Assembly (NCBI GenBank): GCA_945947155.1
Contig: CAMEXM010000014.1
Span: 1 to 35,717, forward strand
DNA from: Polynucleobacter meluiroseus
GTDB taxonomy: Bacteria; Pseudomonadota; Gammaproteobacteria; Burkholderiales; Burkholderiaceae
Direction: 5' to 3'
DNA length: 35,717 bases
In this document: positions 9,190-19,066 of the stretch, piece by piece
How positions within the stretch are numbered: position 1 is the stretch's first letter
How the letters are laid out: every line of letters begins with the position of its first letter
Position numbers and translations under genes: made by a program
The notes under the pieces: model-generated
The model's database searches: none
What the model was told of the DNA's origin: nothing
The model's input: the letters and a program-made list of their open reading frames with translations, nothing else

Positions 9190-9807
9190 TCAGGGGTGTG
9201 GGTGAGTCTGAAATTGGAATCGACTTTCCAATTCAGCAGTGGCAATGGGCTCCAGCTTTAAATCATGGTCATGCCACCGCCAGATTCCTTCCAGTGCGCA
9301 TGCGGTGTTGCTGAGCGAGGCAAGCCCTGAAAAGAGTTCAATATCATGGTCATGCAGCAAAGCAATACTGAGGCGCTCTATTTCACTAAACTGATTTGTG
9401 GTGGACCAAATGGTTTGCGTGAGCTTTCCCTCAATCAAAATATGACCCGCCTCATCTAGGAAGGCAGCAGTAGGGAGAAGGGGGCTTTCGCATTGCGTCT
9501 GAAATTGCCAAGGATGTTCTGCATTGCCGGTGGGCATCATGCGCACTATCCAGGGCGTTGCATCAAGATTAACGTAGACGCGCTGCGGTCCATTCTGAAA
9601 AAAATACCGCCCATCGGCATCACTGGCGTAATTACGGGCAATGAATGCATTAAGTGCGACATGCTTAATCACATCCCCAGGCAATCCATGGGCTTGGGCA
9701 TAGTCGTCGCGCATGCGCCAAGCGCCGCGCCGATCAAGCGCTAACCAGCCAAAGCAGTGCGGTACGTTTGGCCACTTGACTAAAGACTGGACAATGCCTT
9801 GATCCAT
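9190..9807 (-). CDS. DUF2946-type conserved protein
   Basis: A soluble protein of 205 residues with no signal peptide or membrane segment. VQSLVKWPNVPHCFGWLALDRRGAWRMRDD, FIARNYASDADGRYFFQNGPQRVYVNL and TPWIVRM match my memory of a betaproteobacterial family annotated DUF2946 (earlier DUF2944), whose function is unknown. It is the last gene of a leftward cluster and starts 5 nt after the stop of the SnoaL-like gene, so the two are translationally coupled. Its C-terminus is His- and Asp-rich (HDHD, HDHDL, HPHP), which could hint at metal binding, but that is speculative. Confidence 0.75.
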   Translation of the reverse strand: MDQGIVQSLVKWPNVPHCFGWLALDRRGAWRMRDDYAQAHGLPGDVIKHVALNAFIARNYASDADGRYFFQNGPQRVYVNLDATPWIVRMMPTGNAEHPWQFQTQCESPLLPTAAFLDEAGHILIEGKLTQTIWSTTNQFSEIERLSIALLHDHDIELFSGLASLSNTACALEGIWRWHDHDLKLEPIATAELESRFQFQTHPHP

Positions 9808-9812
9808 TGCGT

Positions 9813-10247
9813 TTAATGCAGGCCGTGCTGGGTGATGGGTGCACTGGAGCTGACATCCGTGGAATGGCTAGCATGCAAGTGAGCGATACGCCATCCTTGA
9901 CTGTCTTGCAACACAACCAAGGTAATGTTCAGAAAGAAGGCCGACTCCACTTGATCGGCGCGCAAATGAACTGCTTCTGTAGTGTCGAAGATTGCCGTGC
10001 CTAAAGTCGAATGTGAGATGCACGCAATCGGCTCGAGAAACAGAGCTTGGTTGGCGAGCAAGCGCTCTAAGCCCCCACGAATTTCAGCATGACCACTGAG
10101 GCGTTGGCCTTCGGGCAGTACGCAGGTAATGGAGTCATCGTCTAGCCACAATGCCAGAGCAGCGGTAACGTCGCGCCGCTTGAGTGCCTCTCGCCATGCA
10201 TCTACCACTTCATCGGCATTGTGAAAGAGTCTGGCAAGGTTGGGCAT
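9813..10247 (-). CDS. SnoaL-like / NTF2-fold protein
   Basis: The product of 144 residues has the layout of the NTF2-like (SnoaL/DUF4440) superfamily: an N-terminal helix pair (ADEVVDAWREALKRRDVTAALALWLDDDSITCVLPEGQRLSGHAEIRGGLERLL) followed by long beta strands and WRIAHLHASHST near the end. Members are small cone-shaped enzymes or binding proteins with varied functions, so no reaction can be named. AAAGGAA about 6 nt before the ATG supports the start. It is sandwiched between waaF and the DUF2946-type gene in the same orientation. Confidence 0.8.
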   Translation of the reverse strand: MPNLARLFHNADEVVDAWREALKRRDVTAALALWLDDDSITCVLPEGQRLSGHAEIRGGLERLLANQALFLEPIACISHSTLGTAIFDTTEAVHLRADQVESAFFLNITLVVLQDSQGWRIAHLHASHSTDVSSSAPITQHGLH

Positions 10248-10292
10248 GACTGAATTCCTTTGCGATTAAAAAGTAATGCTGTGCGATAGGGA

Positions 10293-11306
10293 TTACTGAA
10301 GTGCAGCAAATACGCGTTCGGGACTAATCTGATTTAAGCAGTTTAAATGGCCGAGCGGGCACTCGCGTTGATGGCAGGGGCTGCACGGCAAATGCAAGGA
10401 GATGATGGTTGCTTTTGCAGAATTGGGCGGGGTATGCTTGGGATCACTCGAGCCAAAGATCGCCACCTGCGGAACCTCGAGTGCGGCGCCAATGTGCATG
10501 AGACCCGAATCATTACTCACCAAGTTATTGCACATACTAATGATGGCGATGGCCTCATCCAGCGATGTAGCTCCACACCAGTTGAAAATGCGACCCTGAG
10601 AAGACGTCGAAGAAATAATTTCATCGCCAATCGCGCGGTCCGATGGGCTGCCTAATAAGACCACCGACGCAGCAGGCTTTGCTTTTAGGATCGATTGCGC
10701 AAGCGCTGCAAAGTGCGTAGCAGGCCAGCGTTTGCTGGGACCGTATTCTGCGCCGGGGCAGAGTACAACGAGTGCATCCGTTTGAATGCCGGCTGCCTGC
10801 AATCGTGTGCGTACTGCCTCCAGTGCGGATGCAGTTGGGCTTAAATGCGGTAGGCACGCGGTATCTGAATTGCAGGGTGACGCGCATAAATTGGTGTAGT
10901 GCTCCACCATGGGGATGCGCTGTGTTTTGGGTGAATTGGCTTTGGTATCCGTCAGCAAGAAACGACGCAATTCACCTTGATAGCCAATGCGGACTGGAAT
11001 GGTTGCCAGCCATGGAATAAGGGCCGACTTGAAGCTATTTGGTAGAACATAGCAGGTGGCGTAGTCGCGCTTTTTAATCTGAGCAGCGAGTGCGCGCCGC
11101 AGACCCCACTGCAATTGCCCATGCCGCAGGTCGGCCTCGATTAATTCATCTACTTGGTTGCAGGCCCGGTATACCGGCGCTACCCAAGGCGTTGCTAAAA
11201 CGTCGATTACTGCATTGGGATTGGAAGCCTTGATGGCTGCCAGCAGGGGCTGTGACATCACGGCATCGCCAATCCAGTTCGGGGCGACGACAAGAATGCG
11301 ATGCAT
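10293..11306 (-). CDS. waaF: Lipopolysaccharide heptosyltransferase II
   Basis: WaaF adds the second L-glycero-D-manno-heptose to the LPS inner core from ADP-heptose. The protein (337 residues from ATG 11306; TTG 11312 would add two) is a GT-B fold of family GT9: ILVVAPNWIGDAVMSQPLLAAI at the N-terminus, AEYGPSKRWPATHFAALAQSIL in the nucleotide-sugar domain, NDSGLMHIGAALEVPQVAIFGSSDPKHTPP near residue 280, and CSPCHQRECPLGHLNCLNQI close to the end, all typical of WaaF. It lies downstream of the zinc-finger gene in a leftward cluster. Start choice is slightly uncertain because the ribosome site is poor. Confidence 0.94.
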   Translation of the reverse strand: MHRILVVAPNWIGDAVMSQPLLAAIKASNPNAVIDVLATPWVAPVYRACNQVDELIEADLRHGQLQWGLRRALAAQIKKRDYATCYVLPNSFKSALIPWLATIPVRIGYQGELRRFLLTDTKANSPKTQRIPMVEHYTNLCASPCNSDTACLPHLSPTASALEAVRTRLQAAGIQTDALVVLCPGAEYGPSKRWPATHFAALAQSILKAKPAASVVLLGSPSDRAIGDEIISSTSSQGRIFNWCGATSLDEAIAIISMCNNLVSNDSGLMHIGAALEVPQVAIFGSSDPKHTPPNSAKATIISLHLPCSPCHQRECPLGHLNCLNQISPERVFAALQ

Positions 11307-11349
11307 TTGCAAGCCCCCGTCTCGGTTGATGGATGCGGGGATTGGGTGA

Positions 11350-11553
11350 TTAATGACCGTGGGGTTCCGTACCGGGAATCAAGTGGTACTCGGTGCCGCA
11401 GTAAGGACACTTTGCTTGGCCGGTGTGAGTGATATCTAAAAAAACACGGGGATGTAAATTCCAGCTGGGCGTATCGCTTGTTGGGCAATGCAAAGGTAAA
11501 TCAGCGCCATTCACCATGACGGAGGCCTGTGCTGCGGTGTGTGCTTGACTCAT
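11350..11553 (-). CDS. Small zinc-finger (CHCC) domain protein
   Basis: A short protein (67 residues) with a C-H-C-C zinc pattern: Cys in LHCPTS, His in LHPRVFLDI, and CPYC in AKCPYCGTEYHL. It resembles the zf-CHCC family, which in mitochondria includes a small complex I subunit and in bacteria is found in short proteins of unknown role. A longer frame opens at 11598 inside ilvE, but AAAAGGA sits 7 nt before the ATG at 11553, so I chose the shorter start. It is 23 nt downstream of ilvE and in the same direction. Confidence 0.88.
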   Translation of the reverse strand: MSQAHTAAQASVMVNGADLPLHCPTSDTPSWNLHPRVFLDITHTGQAKCPYCGTEYHLIPGTEPHGH

Positions 11554-11576
11554 GACGGATCCTTTTGTGCGCTGTC

Positions 11577-12500
11577 TTACTTGACTGGGGTGAGCCAATC
11601 GCTGTAACGATCATTCTTGCCATACACCGTATCAAAAAACACATCTTGAATTTGCTTGGTAATTGGACCCTTGGCGCCATTGCCAATCATGCGGTCATCG
11701 AGCTCGCGAATCGGCGTGACTTCTGCTGCGGTGCCGGTGAAGAAGGCTTCATCGGCGGTATAGACTTCGTCGCGCGTTAGGCGTTTTTCACGTACTTCAA
11801 ATCCCAAGTCCTTGGCAATCTGAATAATCGAGTCACGGGTAATGCCATCAAGGCAGGAGGCTAAATCCGGCGTGTAGACAATACCGTTGCGCACCATGAA
11901 CAGATTTTCGCCAGAACCTTCGGATACATAGCCTTCGGTATCAAGTAGTAAGGCTTCGTCGTAGCCGTTAGCAGTGACTTCTTGGTTGGCCAGAATCGAA
12001 TTAATGTAATAGCCCGATGCCTTGGCACGCACTAAGGATGAATTAACAAAGTGCCGTGTGAAAGACGATGTCTTTACTCGAATGCCTTTATTAAGGCCAT
12101 CTTTACCAAGGTAGGCGCCCCAGAGCCAAGCCGCAATGATGGTATGAATCGTGTTGCCTTTGGGAGAGATGCCGAGTTTTTCGGAGCCAATGTAAATTAA
12201 GGGCCGGATGTAGCACGACTCCAATTGGTTGGCATTGACAACATCAATGATGGCTTGCCGAATTTCTGCTTCGGTATAAGGCAGTGTGATTTGGAAAATT
12301 TTGGTGCCATTGAGTAAGCGCTTGACGTGCTCATTCAGACGAAAGATCGCAGTGCCTTTCGGTGTCTTGTACGCCCGAATGCCCTCGAACACGCCCATGC
12401 CGTAATGCAAGCTGTGCGTTAGCACATGGGTTGTTGCTTCGCGCCATGGAATGAGCTTTCCATCGGACCAAATAAAACCATCGCGGTCGGACATCGACAT
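11577..12500 (-). CDS. ilvE: Branched-chain amino acid aminotransferase
   Basis: IlvE carries out the last step of leucine, isoleucine and valine synthesis, transferring an amino group from glutamate with pyridoxal phosphate. The 307-residue protein has the class IV aminotransferase pattern: HYGMGVFEGIRAY near residue 32, catalytic Lys160 in LVRAKASGYYINS, the cofactor region DEALLLDTEGYVSEGSGENLFMV and the end motif FFTGTAAEVTPI. AAAAGG about 8 nt before the ATG supports the start. It heads a leftward cluster with the zinc-finger gene and waaF, and is divergent from azlCD, which exports branched-chain amino acids, so the two units are functionally related neighbours. Confidence 0.97.
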   Translation of the reverse strand: MSMSDRDGFIWSDGKLIPWREATTHVLTHSLHYGMGVFEGIRAYKTPKGTAIFRLNEHVKRLLNGTKIFQITLPYTEAEIRQAIIDVVNANQLESCYIRPLIYIGSEKLGISPKGNTIHTIIAAWLWGAYLGKDGLNKGIRVKTSSFTRHFVNSSLVRAKASGYYINSILANQEVTANGYDEALLLDTEGYVSEGSGENLFMVRNGIVYTPDLASCLDGITRDSIIQIAKDLGFEVREKRLTRDEVYTADEAFFTGTAAEVTPIRELDDRMIGNGAKGPITKQIQDVFFDTVYGKNDRYSDWLTPVK

Positions 12501-12584
12501 GTTTTTTACCTTTTACGTTGAATTAATCCGAGCCTTCGGTCCCGCAATCGGCTTGCAAAACCAGGCTGCCTAACATGGGCTTTA

Positions 12585-12615
12585 TTGTAGAGCAGGCGCT
12601 AGCGCTTCCTATAAT
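12585..12615 (+). promoter_or_regulatory. Candidate azlCD promoter
   Basis: A perfect TATAAT is at 12610-12615, with TTGTAG 19 bp upstream at 12585-12590. If used, transcription would begin at about 12622, only a few bases before ATG 12626, giving a nearly leaderless mRNA. The same bases contain the GGGAG that I use as a ribosome site, and both cannot serve together. The wide spacer lowers confidence. Confidence 0.35.
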
Positions 12616-12625
12616 GGGAGATCTA

Positions 12626-13423
12626 ATGCCTAAGCACCCTAAAGCCCCCCTCATTCTGTGCCATTTGCCGTATTTTGCTTGGCCGCACGATGAGCAGCTG
12701 GCCTTTCGGGATGGTTTACGCACCATGTCAAGGTCCGCAGTGACGATTTTTACATGGGCCTTAGTGACCGGTTTGGCCATGGGGAAATCCTCTTTGACCC
12801 TCTGGCAGGCTGTCAGTATGAGCCTCTTGGTTTATGCGGGCACAGCGCAATTGGCGGCATTACCCCTCATTGCTCTGGGTCTACCGATCTGGACGACTTT
12901 AATTACGGCCTTTGTCGTCAATTTGCGCTTCGTCATCTTTAGCATTGGCATGCAGGCGCATTTTTGCTCCTTGCCGCTCTGGCGCCGAGCGACCTTGGGC
13001 TATTTCACGGCCGATTTTGGCTATTTGATGTACACCTCCAGGCACCCTGAGGCCCATCCACCCGAGGAAAGTGTGGCCGACCGCCGATCTCGCATCGCCT
13101 TTATGTATGGACTAACCTTCGGTAACTGGAGTATTTGGCAGATGGGTTCCCTCTTGGGAATTGCCTTAGCAGGGCAAATTCCGCAAAGCTGGGGACTGGA
13201 GTTTGTGGGTACCTTGGCCTTAATTGCGATTATTGTGCCCATGCTGGACCGTGCTGCAGCGCGCTGGGCTGGTGGCGTTGCGGCCTTCGTTGCCGTTCTC
13301 AGCATGAGTTTGCCCTTTAAGCTCAATATTGTTCTGGCGATTATTGCCGCAATTGTGGTGGGTATTGTTAGCGATCGCCGTCCCAAAGACCCCCAAACCA
13401 AGCCAGTTAGCGCGGGAGATTAG
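12626..13423 (+). CDS. azlC: AzlC family branched-chain amino acid export permease, large subunit
   Basis: AzlC with AzlD forms a two-subunit exporter of branched-chain amino acids (BrnFE type) in the inner membrane. The 265-residue product has six to eight hydrophobic segments. Family traits include QLAFRDGLRTMSRSAVTIFTWALVTGLAMGKSSLTLWQAVSMSLLVYAGTAQLAAL and VNLRFVIFSIGMQAHF. ATG 12626 follows GGGAG by 5 nt; an upstream ATG at 12575 would add 17 residues that look unlike the family. azlD begins 2 nt after the stop. The pair is divergent from ilvE, which makes the same amino acids. Confidence 0.92.
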   Translation: MPKHPKAPLILCHLPYFAWPHDEQLAFRDGLRTMSRSAVTIFTWALVTGLAMGKSSLTLWQAVSMSLLVYAGTAQLAALPLIALGLPIWTTLITAFVVNLRFVIFSIGMQAHFCSLPLWRRATLGYFTADFGYLMYTSRHPEAHPPEESVADRRSRIAFMYGLTFGNWSIWQMGSLLGIALAGQIPQSWGLEFVGTLALIAIIVPMLDRAAARWAGGVAAFVAVLSMSLPFKLNIVLAIIAAIVVGIVSDRRPKDPQTKPVSAGD

Positions 13424-13425
13424 GA

Positions 13426-13767
13426 ATGCCAAGCCTTACTTCCCTAGAAATAAGCGCACTTATAGTGGGCATGGGCCTAGTAACCTTGGGTACACGGGGC
13501 TTTTTTATGTTTTGGGGGGATCGGGTGCGGACGCCTGAAATCATTCTGCGCTCCATTCGATATGCTCCGTTGGCAGCGATTGTGGCGATTTTGGCCCCCG
13601 AAATCCTCATGCCAGCTGGCGCTACGCAAATAAGCCAGTTTAATTGGGCCCTACCGCAGATTTGGGCTGGTTTAGCTGCTTTCATCACCTTTACCTGGCT
13701 TCGCACCATGCTGCCGACCCTGATTATTGGGATGCTGGTTTATAGCGCGCTGCGCTATTGGTTTTAG
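13426..13767 (+). CDS. azlD: AzlD family branched-chain amino acid export permease, small subunit
   Basis: A 113-residue hydrophobic protein with four membrane segments. [15 protein letters not shown] and the segment [21 protein letters not shown] are typical of AzlD, the small partner of AzlC. It starts 2 nt after azlC, with GGGAG upstream, so the two are co-translated. pgk follows after 35 nt, close enough to be read from the same transcript, although the functions are unrelated. Confidence 0.92.
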   Translation: MPSLTSLEISALIVGMGLVTLGTRGFFMFWGDRVRTPEIILRSIRYAPLAAIVAILAPEILMPAGATQISQFNWALPQIWAGLAAFITFTWLRTMLPTLIIGMLVYSALRYWF

Positions 13768-13802
13768 AATGGGGGATTATTCTTTTACCGAATTGCATTT
13801 AC

Positions 13803-15014
13803 ATGCCCGATACCCTTTTTAAAGTAAAGCGCCTCAATGACTTAGCGCAGGCTGGACTGTTAAAAGGCAAGCGGGTACTGATTCGCTCGGATCTGAATGT
13901 GCCTCAGGATGAGGCTGGCAACATTACAGAAGATACCCGCATTCGGGCATCGATTCCGGCCATTGAAATTTGCCTACAGGCGGGGGCCGCAGTGATGGTG
14001 ACCTCCCACCTCGGCAGGCCAACCGAAGGTCAATTTAAACCGGAAGATAGCTTGGCTCCGGTAGCGCATCGCATCGCAGAAATCCTCAATCGCAAAGTGC
14101 CCCTGATTAGCAATTGGGTTGATGGCGGTTTTGATCTTCAGCCCGGTGATCTTGTGCTGCTGGAGAACTGCCGCGTCAATGTGGGCGAAAAGAAAAACAG
14201 CGAAGTACTCTCAAAAAAAATTGCCGCACTCTGCGATGTCTATGTCAACGATGCTTTTGGGACAGCGCATCGCGCCGAAGCCACTACCCACGGTGTGGCG
14301 CGTTTTGCGCCGATTGCGTGTGCTGGCCCTTTGATGGCCGCTGAGCTTGATGCCTTAAGCCGAGCCCTCGCCAATCCCAAACGCCCCTTGATCGCCATCG
14401 TTGCAGGCTCAAAGGTATCGAGCAAGCTGACTATCCTAAAAGCCTTAGCTGAAAAAGTAGATGAGCTGATTGTGGGCGGCGGTATTGCGAATACCTTCAT
14501 GCTGGCCAAAGGCCTACCGATTGGTAGGTCCCTAGCCGAGCCCGACCTCGTTAACGAAGCCCTGGAAATTATGGCTCTGATGGAAAAGCGCGGCGCCCAT
14601 GTGCCGATTCCAGAAGACGTAGTGGTAGCTAATGAACTCTCGCCATTGGCGCGCGCCAATCGGGTGCCATCCAATGAGGTGGCCGAGGACGACATGATTT
14701 TGGATGTGGGCCCAAAGACGGCCGCACGTCTATCTACTATGTTGGCCCATGCAGGCACGATTGTCTGGAATGGGCCTTTAGGTGTTTTTGAGATTGATCA
14801 ATTTGGTGGTGGCACCAAAATGATTGCAGCAGCGATTGCCCACTCTCCAGCATTTTCGATTGCGGGTGGCGGTGATACTTTGGCAGCGATTGCCAAGTAC
14901 GGCATCGAAAATCAAGTCGATTACATATCTACCGGTGGTGGCGCTTTCCTTGAGTTTTTAGAGGGTAAAACATTACCGGCTTTTGCAGTATTGGTTGAGC
15001 GAGGAAGTGACTAA
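13803..15014 (+). CDS. pgk: Phosphoglycerate kinase
   Basis: This enzyme transfers phosphate between 1,3-bisphosphoglycerate and ADP in glycolysis. The 403-residue product has all landmarks: [14 protein letters not shown] at the N-terminus, [65 protein letters not shown] (nucleotide side), [10 protein letters not shown] and the end motif [18 protein letters not shown]. The frame runs open further upstream from 13758, but MPDTLF at 13803 is the natural start. The pyk gene follows after 13 nt, so this begins a glycolytic operon. Confidence 0.98.
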   Translation: MPDTLFKVKRLNDLAQAGLLKGKRVLIRSDLNVPQDEAGNITEDTRIRASIPAIEICLQAGAAVMVTSHLGRPTEGQFKPEDSLAPVAHRIAEILNRKVPLISNWVDGGFDLQPGDLVLLENCRVNVGEKKNSEVLSKKIAALCDVYVNDAFGTAHRAEATTHGVARFAPIACAGPLMAAELDALSRALANPKRPLIAIVAGSKVSSKLTILKALAEKVDELIVGGGIANTFMLAKGLPIGRSLAEPDLVNEALEIMALMEKRGAHVPIPEDVVVANELSPLARANRVPSNEVAEDDMILDVGPKTAARLSTMLAHAGTIVWNGPLGVFEIDQFGGGTKMIAAAIAHSPAFSIAGGGDTLAAIAKYGIENQVDYISTGGGAFLEFLEGKTLPAFAVLVERGSD

Positions 15015-15027
15015 AAAGGAGCGTTTC

Positions 15028-16464
15028 ATGTTACGAGCCACAAAGATTATTGCAACACTAGGACCCGCCTCAGAGAAGCCAGAAGTTTTGCGAGACATGA
15101 TCCGCGCCGGATTGGATGTGGTTCGGCTGAACTTTTCGCACGGCACCGTTGAAGATCACCGCGCACGCCATGATTTAGTCCGGTCGATTTGTGCTGAAGT
15201 TGGTCGTGAGCTCGGCATCATGGCGGACTTACAAGGGCCCAAGATCCGGGTTGGCAAGTTTGCAGACGGTAAGGTCATGCTGAAGGAAGGCGCCGCATTT
15301 ATTTTGGATGTTGCCTGCAATCTGGGTAATGACGAGCGCGTCGGTCTTGACTACAAAAATTTACCCAATGACGTGCGCGCAGGCGATCGCTTGCTACTCA
15401 ATGACGGCTTGATCGTGTTACGAGTAGAGTCAGTGAAGGGCGGTGAGATTCATACGCGAGTTGAGCTTGGTGGCGCACTCTCGAATAACAAAGGCATTAA
15501 CCGGGCTGGCGGTGGATTAACGGCTCCTGCCTTAACTGAAAAAGATATTCTCGATTTGGATGCTGCGATTGCAATGGGCGTGGACTTTGTTGCGATTAGC
15601 TTTCCAAAAGATGGTGCGGATATGGCCTACGCCCGCAAATTGGCGGATGCAGCGAGTGCCAAGCATGGTGTGCACAAGGTCAAATTGATTGCTAAAGTAG
15701 AGCGCGCCGAAGCGATCGAGCCTGATGCCCTTAATAGCATCATTGCTAAAAGCGACGGCATTATGGTGGCGCGGGGCGATCTCGCCATTGAAGTGGGTAA
15801 CCCTGCTGTGCCAGCCTTGCAAAAGCGCATGATTAAGCTAGCTCGCGAAGCCGATAAATTTACGATTACGGCCACGCAAATGATGGAGTCCATGATTAAT
15901 GCGCCGGTGCCAACCCGCGCCGAGGTCAGTGACGTCGCCAATGCAGTGTTAGATGGGACCGATGCCGTCATGTTGTCGGCGGAATCGGCTACGGGAATGT
16001 ACCCCGTCAAAACCATTGAACAGATGTCAGAGATTTGCATCGAAGCAGAAAAATCAGAACAAGTGCGGCTTGATACCGACTTTCTGGATCAAACCTTCAC
16101 TCGCATCGATCAGACCATTGCCTTGGGCGCGTTATTTACTGCGCACCATTTGCACGCAACCGCAATTGCCGCATTAACGCAGTCGGGCTCTACGCCAATC
16201 TGGATGAGTCGCCATAACATTCATGTGCCTATTTTTGCCTTGACGCCTAATGTATCGACGCAGCGCGTATTGAGTACGTACCGTAACGTCACACCCTTAA
16301 GTCTGGCCTTTAGCAATGATCGCGATACGGCACTGGCTCAAGTAGAGGAACGGCTAAAGGAGATGGGCGCGGTAAAGGCCGGCGATACGATTGTCTTAAC
16401 CGTTGGGGCACCAATGGGCTCCCCTGGCGGCACCAATACGTTGAAAATTATCAACGTAAAATAG
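15028..16464 (+). CDS. pyk: Pyruvate kinase
   Basis: Pyruvate kinase makes pyruvate and ATP from phosphoenolpyruvate. The 478-residue product has the barrel motifs RATKIIATLGPAS, VVRLNFSHG, MADLQGPKIRVGKF, LLNDGLIVL, the catalytic-lysine region KLIAKVERAEA, IMVARGDLAIEVG and TQMMESMINAPVPTRAEVSDVANAVLDGTDAVMLSAESA, followed by the C-terminal allosteric domain. AAAAGGAG at 6-8 nt before ATG 15028 decides the start over an upstream ATG at 14983 that lies within pgk. It sits between pgk and fba, forming a lower-glycolysis cluster. Confidence 0.98.
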   Translation: MLRATKIIATLGPASEKPEVLRDMIRAGLDVVRLNFSHGTVEDHRARHDLVRSICAEVGRELGIMADLQGPKIRVGKFADGKVMLKEGAAFILDVACNLGNDERVGLDYKNLPNDVRAGDRLLLNDGLIVLRVESVKGGEIHTRVELGGALSNNKGINRAGGGLTAPALTEKDILDLDAAIAMGVDFVAISFPKDGADMAYARKLADAASAKHGVHKVKLIAKVERAEAIEPDALNSIIAKSDGIMVARGDLAIEVGNPAVPALQKRMIKLAREADKFTITATQMMESMINAPVPTRAEVSDVANAVLDGTDAVMLSAESATGMYPVKTIEQMSEICIEAEKSEQVRLDTDFLDQTFTRIDQTIALGALFTAHHLHATAIAALTQSGSTPIWMSRHNIHVPIFALTPNVSTQRVLSTYRNVTPLSLAFSNDRDTALAQVEERLKEMGAVKAGDTIVLTVGAPMGSPGGTNTLKIINVK

Positions 16465-16501
16465 ATTTGAATTTTTATCCTTTTAAATAGAAGAGACTGT
16501 T

Positions 16502-17566
16502 ATGCCCCTTGTATCCTTGCGCCAACTGCTAGACCATGCTGCCGAACACAGTTACGGATTACCTGCTTTTAATGTCAATAATTTAGAGCAGGTACAAGCC
16601 ATCATGATGGCAGCCGATGAGGTGGGTGCGCCCGTCATCATGCAAGCATCAGCAGGAGCCCGAAAGTATGCGGGGGAAGCATTTTTGCGGCACTTGATTT
16701 CCGCAGCCATAGAGGAATATCCGCACATTCCAGTGGTGATGCACCAAGATCATGGTCAAAGTCCAGCCGTATGTATGGCGGCGATCAAAAGCGGCTTCAC
16801 CAGCGTGATGATGGACGGCTCGCTCGAGGCCGACGGTAAATCGGTTGCGAGCTATGACTACAACGTCGCCGTATCGCAAGAGGTAGTGAAGTTCTCGCAC
16901 TCTATTGGCGTCACGGTTGAGGCGGAGCTGGGTGTTTTAGGTTCCCTTGAAACCATGATGGGCGATAAAGAAGACGGTCACGGCGCCGATGGCGCAATGA
17001 CCCGCGAGCAGTTATTAACCGATGTAGAGCAGGCTGCTGATTTTGTGCGCGCGACGCAGTGCGATGCCCTGGCGATTGCGATTGGCACAAGCCACGGCGC
17101 ATACAAATTTACCAAGAAGCCAACCGGCGATATTTTAGCTATCACCCGTGTTAAAGAAATCAACCAGCGGATTCCCAACACCCACTTAGTGATGCACGGC
17201 TCCTCGAGTGTTCCGCAAGAGTTACTTGCCGAGATTCGGGCTTTTGGCGGGGATATGAAAGAAACCTATGGCGTACCCGTAGAGGAAATACAGGAAGGCA
17301 TCAAACACGGCGTGCGCAAAATTAATATCGATACCGACATTCGTTTAGCCATGACGGCTGCGATCCGTCGCTATATGTTTGAGAATCCTGGAAAATTTGA
17401 TCCACGCGATTACCTAAAGCCGGCACGCGAAGCAGCGAAGGCCATCTGCGTTGCACGCTACACCGCGTTTGGTTGTGCCGGTCAAGCGGCCAAGATTAAA
17501 CCGATGGCACTCGAAAAAATGGCTGAGCGTTATCGTGCAGGTCAGCTTGCGCAGATTGTGAAGTAG
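16502..17566 (+). CDS. fba: Fructose-bisphosphate aldolase, class II
   Basis: The zinc-dependent aldolase splits fructose 1,6-bisphosphate into glyceraldehyde 3-phosphate and dihydroxyacetone phosphate. The 354-residue sequence shows [18 protein letters not shown], the zinc/active-site run [58 protein letters not shown] and [22 protein letters not shown]. It is of the CbbA/Fda type common in betaproteobacteria. It comes 37 nt after pyk. purC starts only 4 nt after its stop, so the two are probably co-translated. Confidence 0.97.
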   Translation: MPLVSLRQLLDHAAEHSYGLPAFNVNNLEQVQAIMMAADEVGAPVIMQASAGARKYAGEAFLRHLISAAIEEYPHIPVVMHQDHGQSPAVCMAAIKSGFTSVMMDGSLEADGKSVASYDYNVAVSQEVVKFSHSIGVTVEAELGVLGSLETMMGDKEDGHGADGAMTREQLLTDVEQAADFVRATQCDALAIAIGTSHGAYKFTKKPTGDILAITRVKEINQRIPNTHLVMHGSSSVPQELLAEIRAFGGDMKETYGVPVEEIQEGIKHGVRKINIDTDIRLAMTAAIRRYMFENPGKFDPRDYLKPAREAAKAICVARYTAFGCAGQAAKIKPMALEKMAERYRAGQLAQIVK

Positions 17567-17570
17567 TGCA

Positions 17571-18473
17571 ATGAAAAAAGCATTGCATGCAACTTCAATT
17601 ACCTCTTTACCCTTGTTATCAAAAGGCAAGGTACGTGATGTATATGAATTGGGTAGCGACCGTTTATTGATGATCACAACGGATCGCTTATCAGCCTTTG
17701 ATGTGATTTTGTCGCAACCTATTCCGGAAAAAGGCATCATCCTCAATCAAATGGCGAATTTTTGGTTTGATAAATTAGCCCATGTGATTCCAAACCACCT
17801 CACTGGTATTGATCCAGCTAGCGTAGTGAACGCAGATGAAGCGGAGCAGGTGGAAGGGCGTGCGGTGGTGGCAAAGCGACTCAAACCCATTTTGGTTGAG
17901 GCCGTAGTCCGTGGTTATTTGGCAGGTAGCGGCTGGAAAGACTACCAAGAAACCGGCAGCGTGTGCGGTGTTCTATTGCCACCCGGCTTACAAAATGCCC
18001 AAAAATTAGATCAACCGATTTTTACGCCGGCTGCTAAATCAGCGGTGGGTGAGCACGATGAGAATATTTCATTTGATGAAGTAGTACAACGCATTGGCGA
18101 GCCTTTAGCGAATCAAATTCGCGATGTCAGTATTCGCTTGTATGAGGAGGCGTCTCGCTATGCTGCAACCCGCGGGATCATCATCGCCGATACCAAGTTT
18201 GAGTTTGGTTTAGACGAAGCTAATCAACTTGTTCTGATGGATGAGATTTTGACGGCGGATTCGTCGCGCTTTTGGCCGGCAGAGACCTACCAGCTTGGCA
18301 CCAACCCTCCGTCGTATGACAAGCAATTTGTACGCGATTGGTTAGAACAGGTTCGGATCGACGGCAAGCCATGGCCTAAAACCGCGCCAGCCCCCGATCT
18401 GCCCAATGAAGTGATCGAAAAGACCGCAGAAAAGTACCGCGAGGCGCTCACACGCCTGAGTCAGGCAGGCTAA
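17571..18473 (+). CDS. purC: Phosphoribosylaminoimidazole-succinocarboxamide synthase (SAICAR synthetase)
   Basis: PurC joins aspartate to CAIR with ATP, the eighth step of purine synthesis. The 300-residue protein starts with the ATP-binding part ([41 protein letters not shown]) and contains [25 protein letters not shown] and [11 protein letters not shown], all diagnostic. It is of the longer, yeast-like class rather than the 240-residue E. coli class. The start is 4 nt after fba. The purE product makes its substrate, and purE follows after 83 nt. Confidence 0.97.
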   Translation: MKKALHATSITSLPLLSKGKVRDVYELGSDRLLMITTDRLSAFDVILSQPIPEKGIILNQMANFWFDKLAHVIPNHLTGIDPASVVNADEAEQVEGRAVVAKRLKPILVEAVVRGYLAGSGWKDYQETGSVCGVLLPPGLQNAQKLDQPIFTPAAKSAVGEHDENISFDEVVQRIGEPLANQIRDVSIRLYEEASRYAATRGIIIADTKFEFGLDEANQLVLMDEILTADSSRFWPAETYQLGTNPPSYDKQFVRDWLEQVRIDGKPWPKTAPAPDLPNEVIEKTAEKYREALTRLSQAG

Positions 18474-18556
18474 TTGGCTTTCATTCTGCTGGAGTCCCTG
18501 CCAAAAGGCTGGGATAATAGATCCTCTTTTCGTATCCAGCACAAGTGGAGTAGGTC

Positions 18557-19063
18557 ATGAGCACAGGTTCAAACGCAACAGCAGTGGTTGGCATTGTGAT
18601 GGGTTCCAATTCCGATTGGGATGTCATGCAGCATGCTGCCCAAGTGCTCGATCAGTTTGGCGTACCCTATGAGGCTCAGGTTTTATCTGCGCACCGTATG
18701 CCCGATGACATGTTTGCGTATGCAGAAGCAGCCCGCAGTCGTGGCCTGAGGGCGATTATTGCTGGCGCTGGTGGCGCTGCCCATTTGCCAGGTATGCTCG
18801 CTTCGAAGACCTTGGTTCCTGTTTTTGGCGTGCCGGTTCCCAGTAAGTATTTGCGTGGTGAAGATTCCCTGTATTCGATTGTGCAAATGCCCAAGGGCAT
18901 CCCGGTGGCAACTTTTGCGATTGGCGAAGCGGGCGCTGCGAATGCGGCTTTACATGTCATTGCTATTTTGGCCGCGCACAATGCCGATTTGATGACAGCC
19001 CTCGAAGGCTTTCGTAGTAAACAGACGGCGGTAGCCCAAGCCATGGAATTGGCGCCAAAGTAA
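18557..19063 (+). CDS. purE: N5-carboxyaminoimidazole ribonucleotide mutase
   Basis: PurE class I moves the carboxyl group of N5-CAIR to give CAIR. The 168-residue product has [21 protein letters not shown] near the N-terminus, the active-site motif LSAHRMPD (conserved His) and [22 protein letters not shown] upstream of ATG 18557 supports the start. It works on the product of the next gene, purK; only a TAA and a TTG lie between the two. Confidence 0.97.
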   Translation: MSTGSNATAVVGIVMGSNSDWDVMQHAAQVLDQFGVPYEAQVLSAHRMPDDMFAYAEAARSRGLRAIIAGAGGAAHLPGMLASKTLVPVFGVPVPSKYLRGEDSLYSIVQMPKGIPVATFAIGEAGAANAALHVIAILAAHNADLMTALEGFRSKQTAVAQAMELAPK

Positions 19064-19066
19064 TTG

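Noticed and set aside
9493..10004. Rightward frames antisense to the DUF2946-type and SnoaL-like genes
   Set aside because: Shadows of the real leftward genes; no start signals or recognisable motifs.
11554..11598. Longer start of the zinc-finger protein within ilvE
   Set aside because: The ATG at 11553 has a clear AAAAGGA at the right distance; the longer form only overlaps ilvE.
12575..12625. Upstream ATG for azlC
   Set aside because: The added 17 residues do not resemble the family and lack a ribosome site; ATG 12626 has GGGAG.
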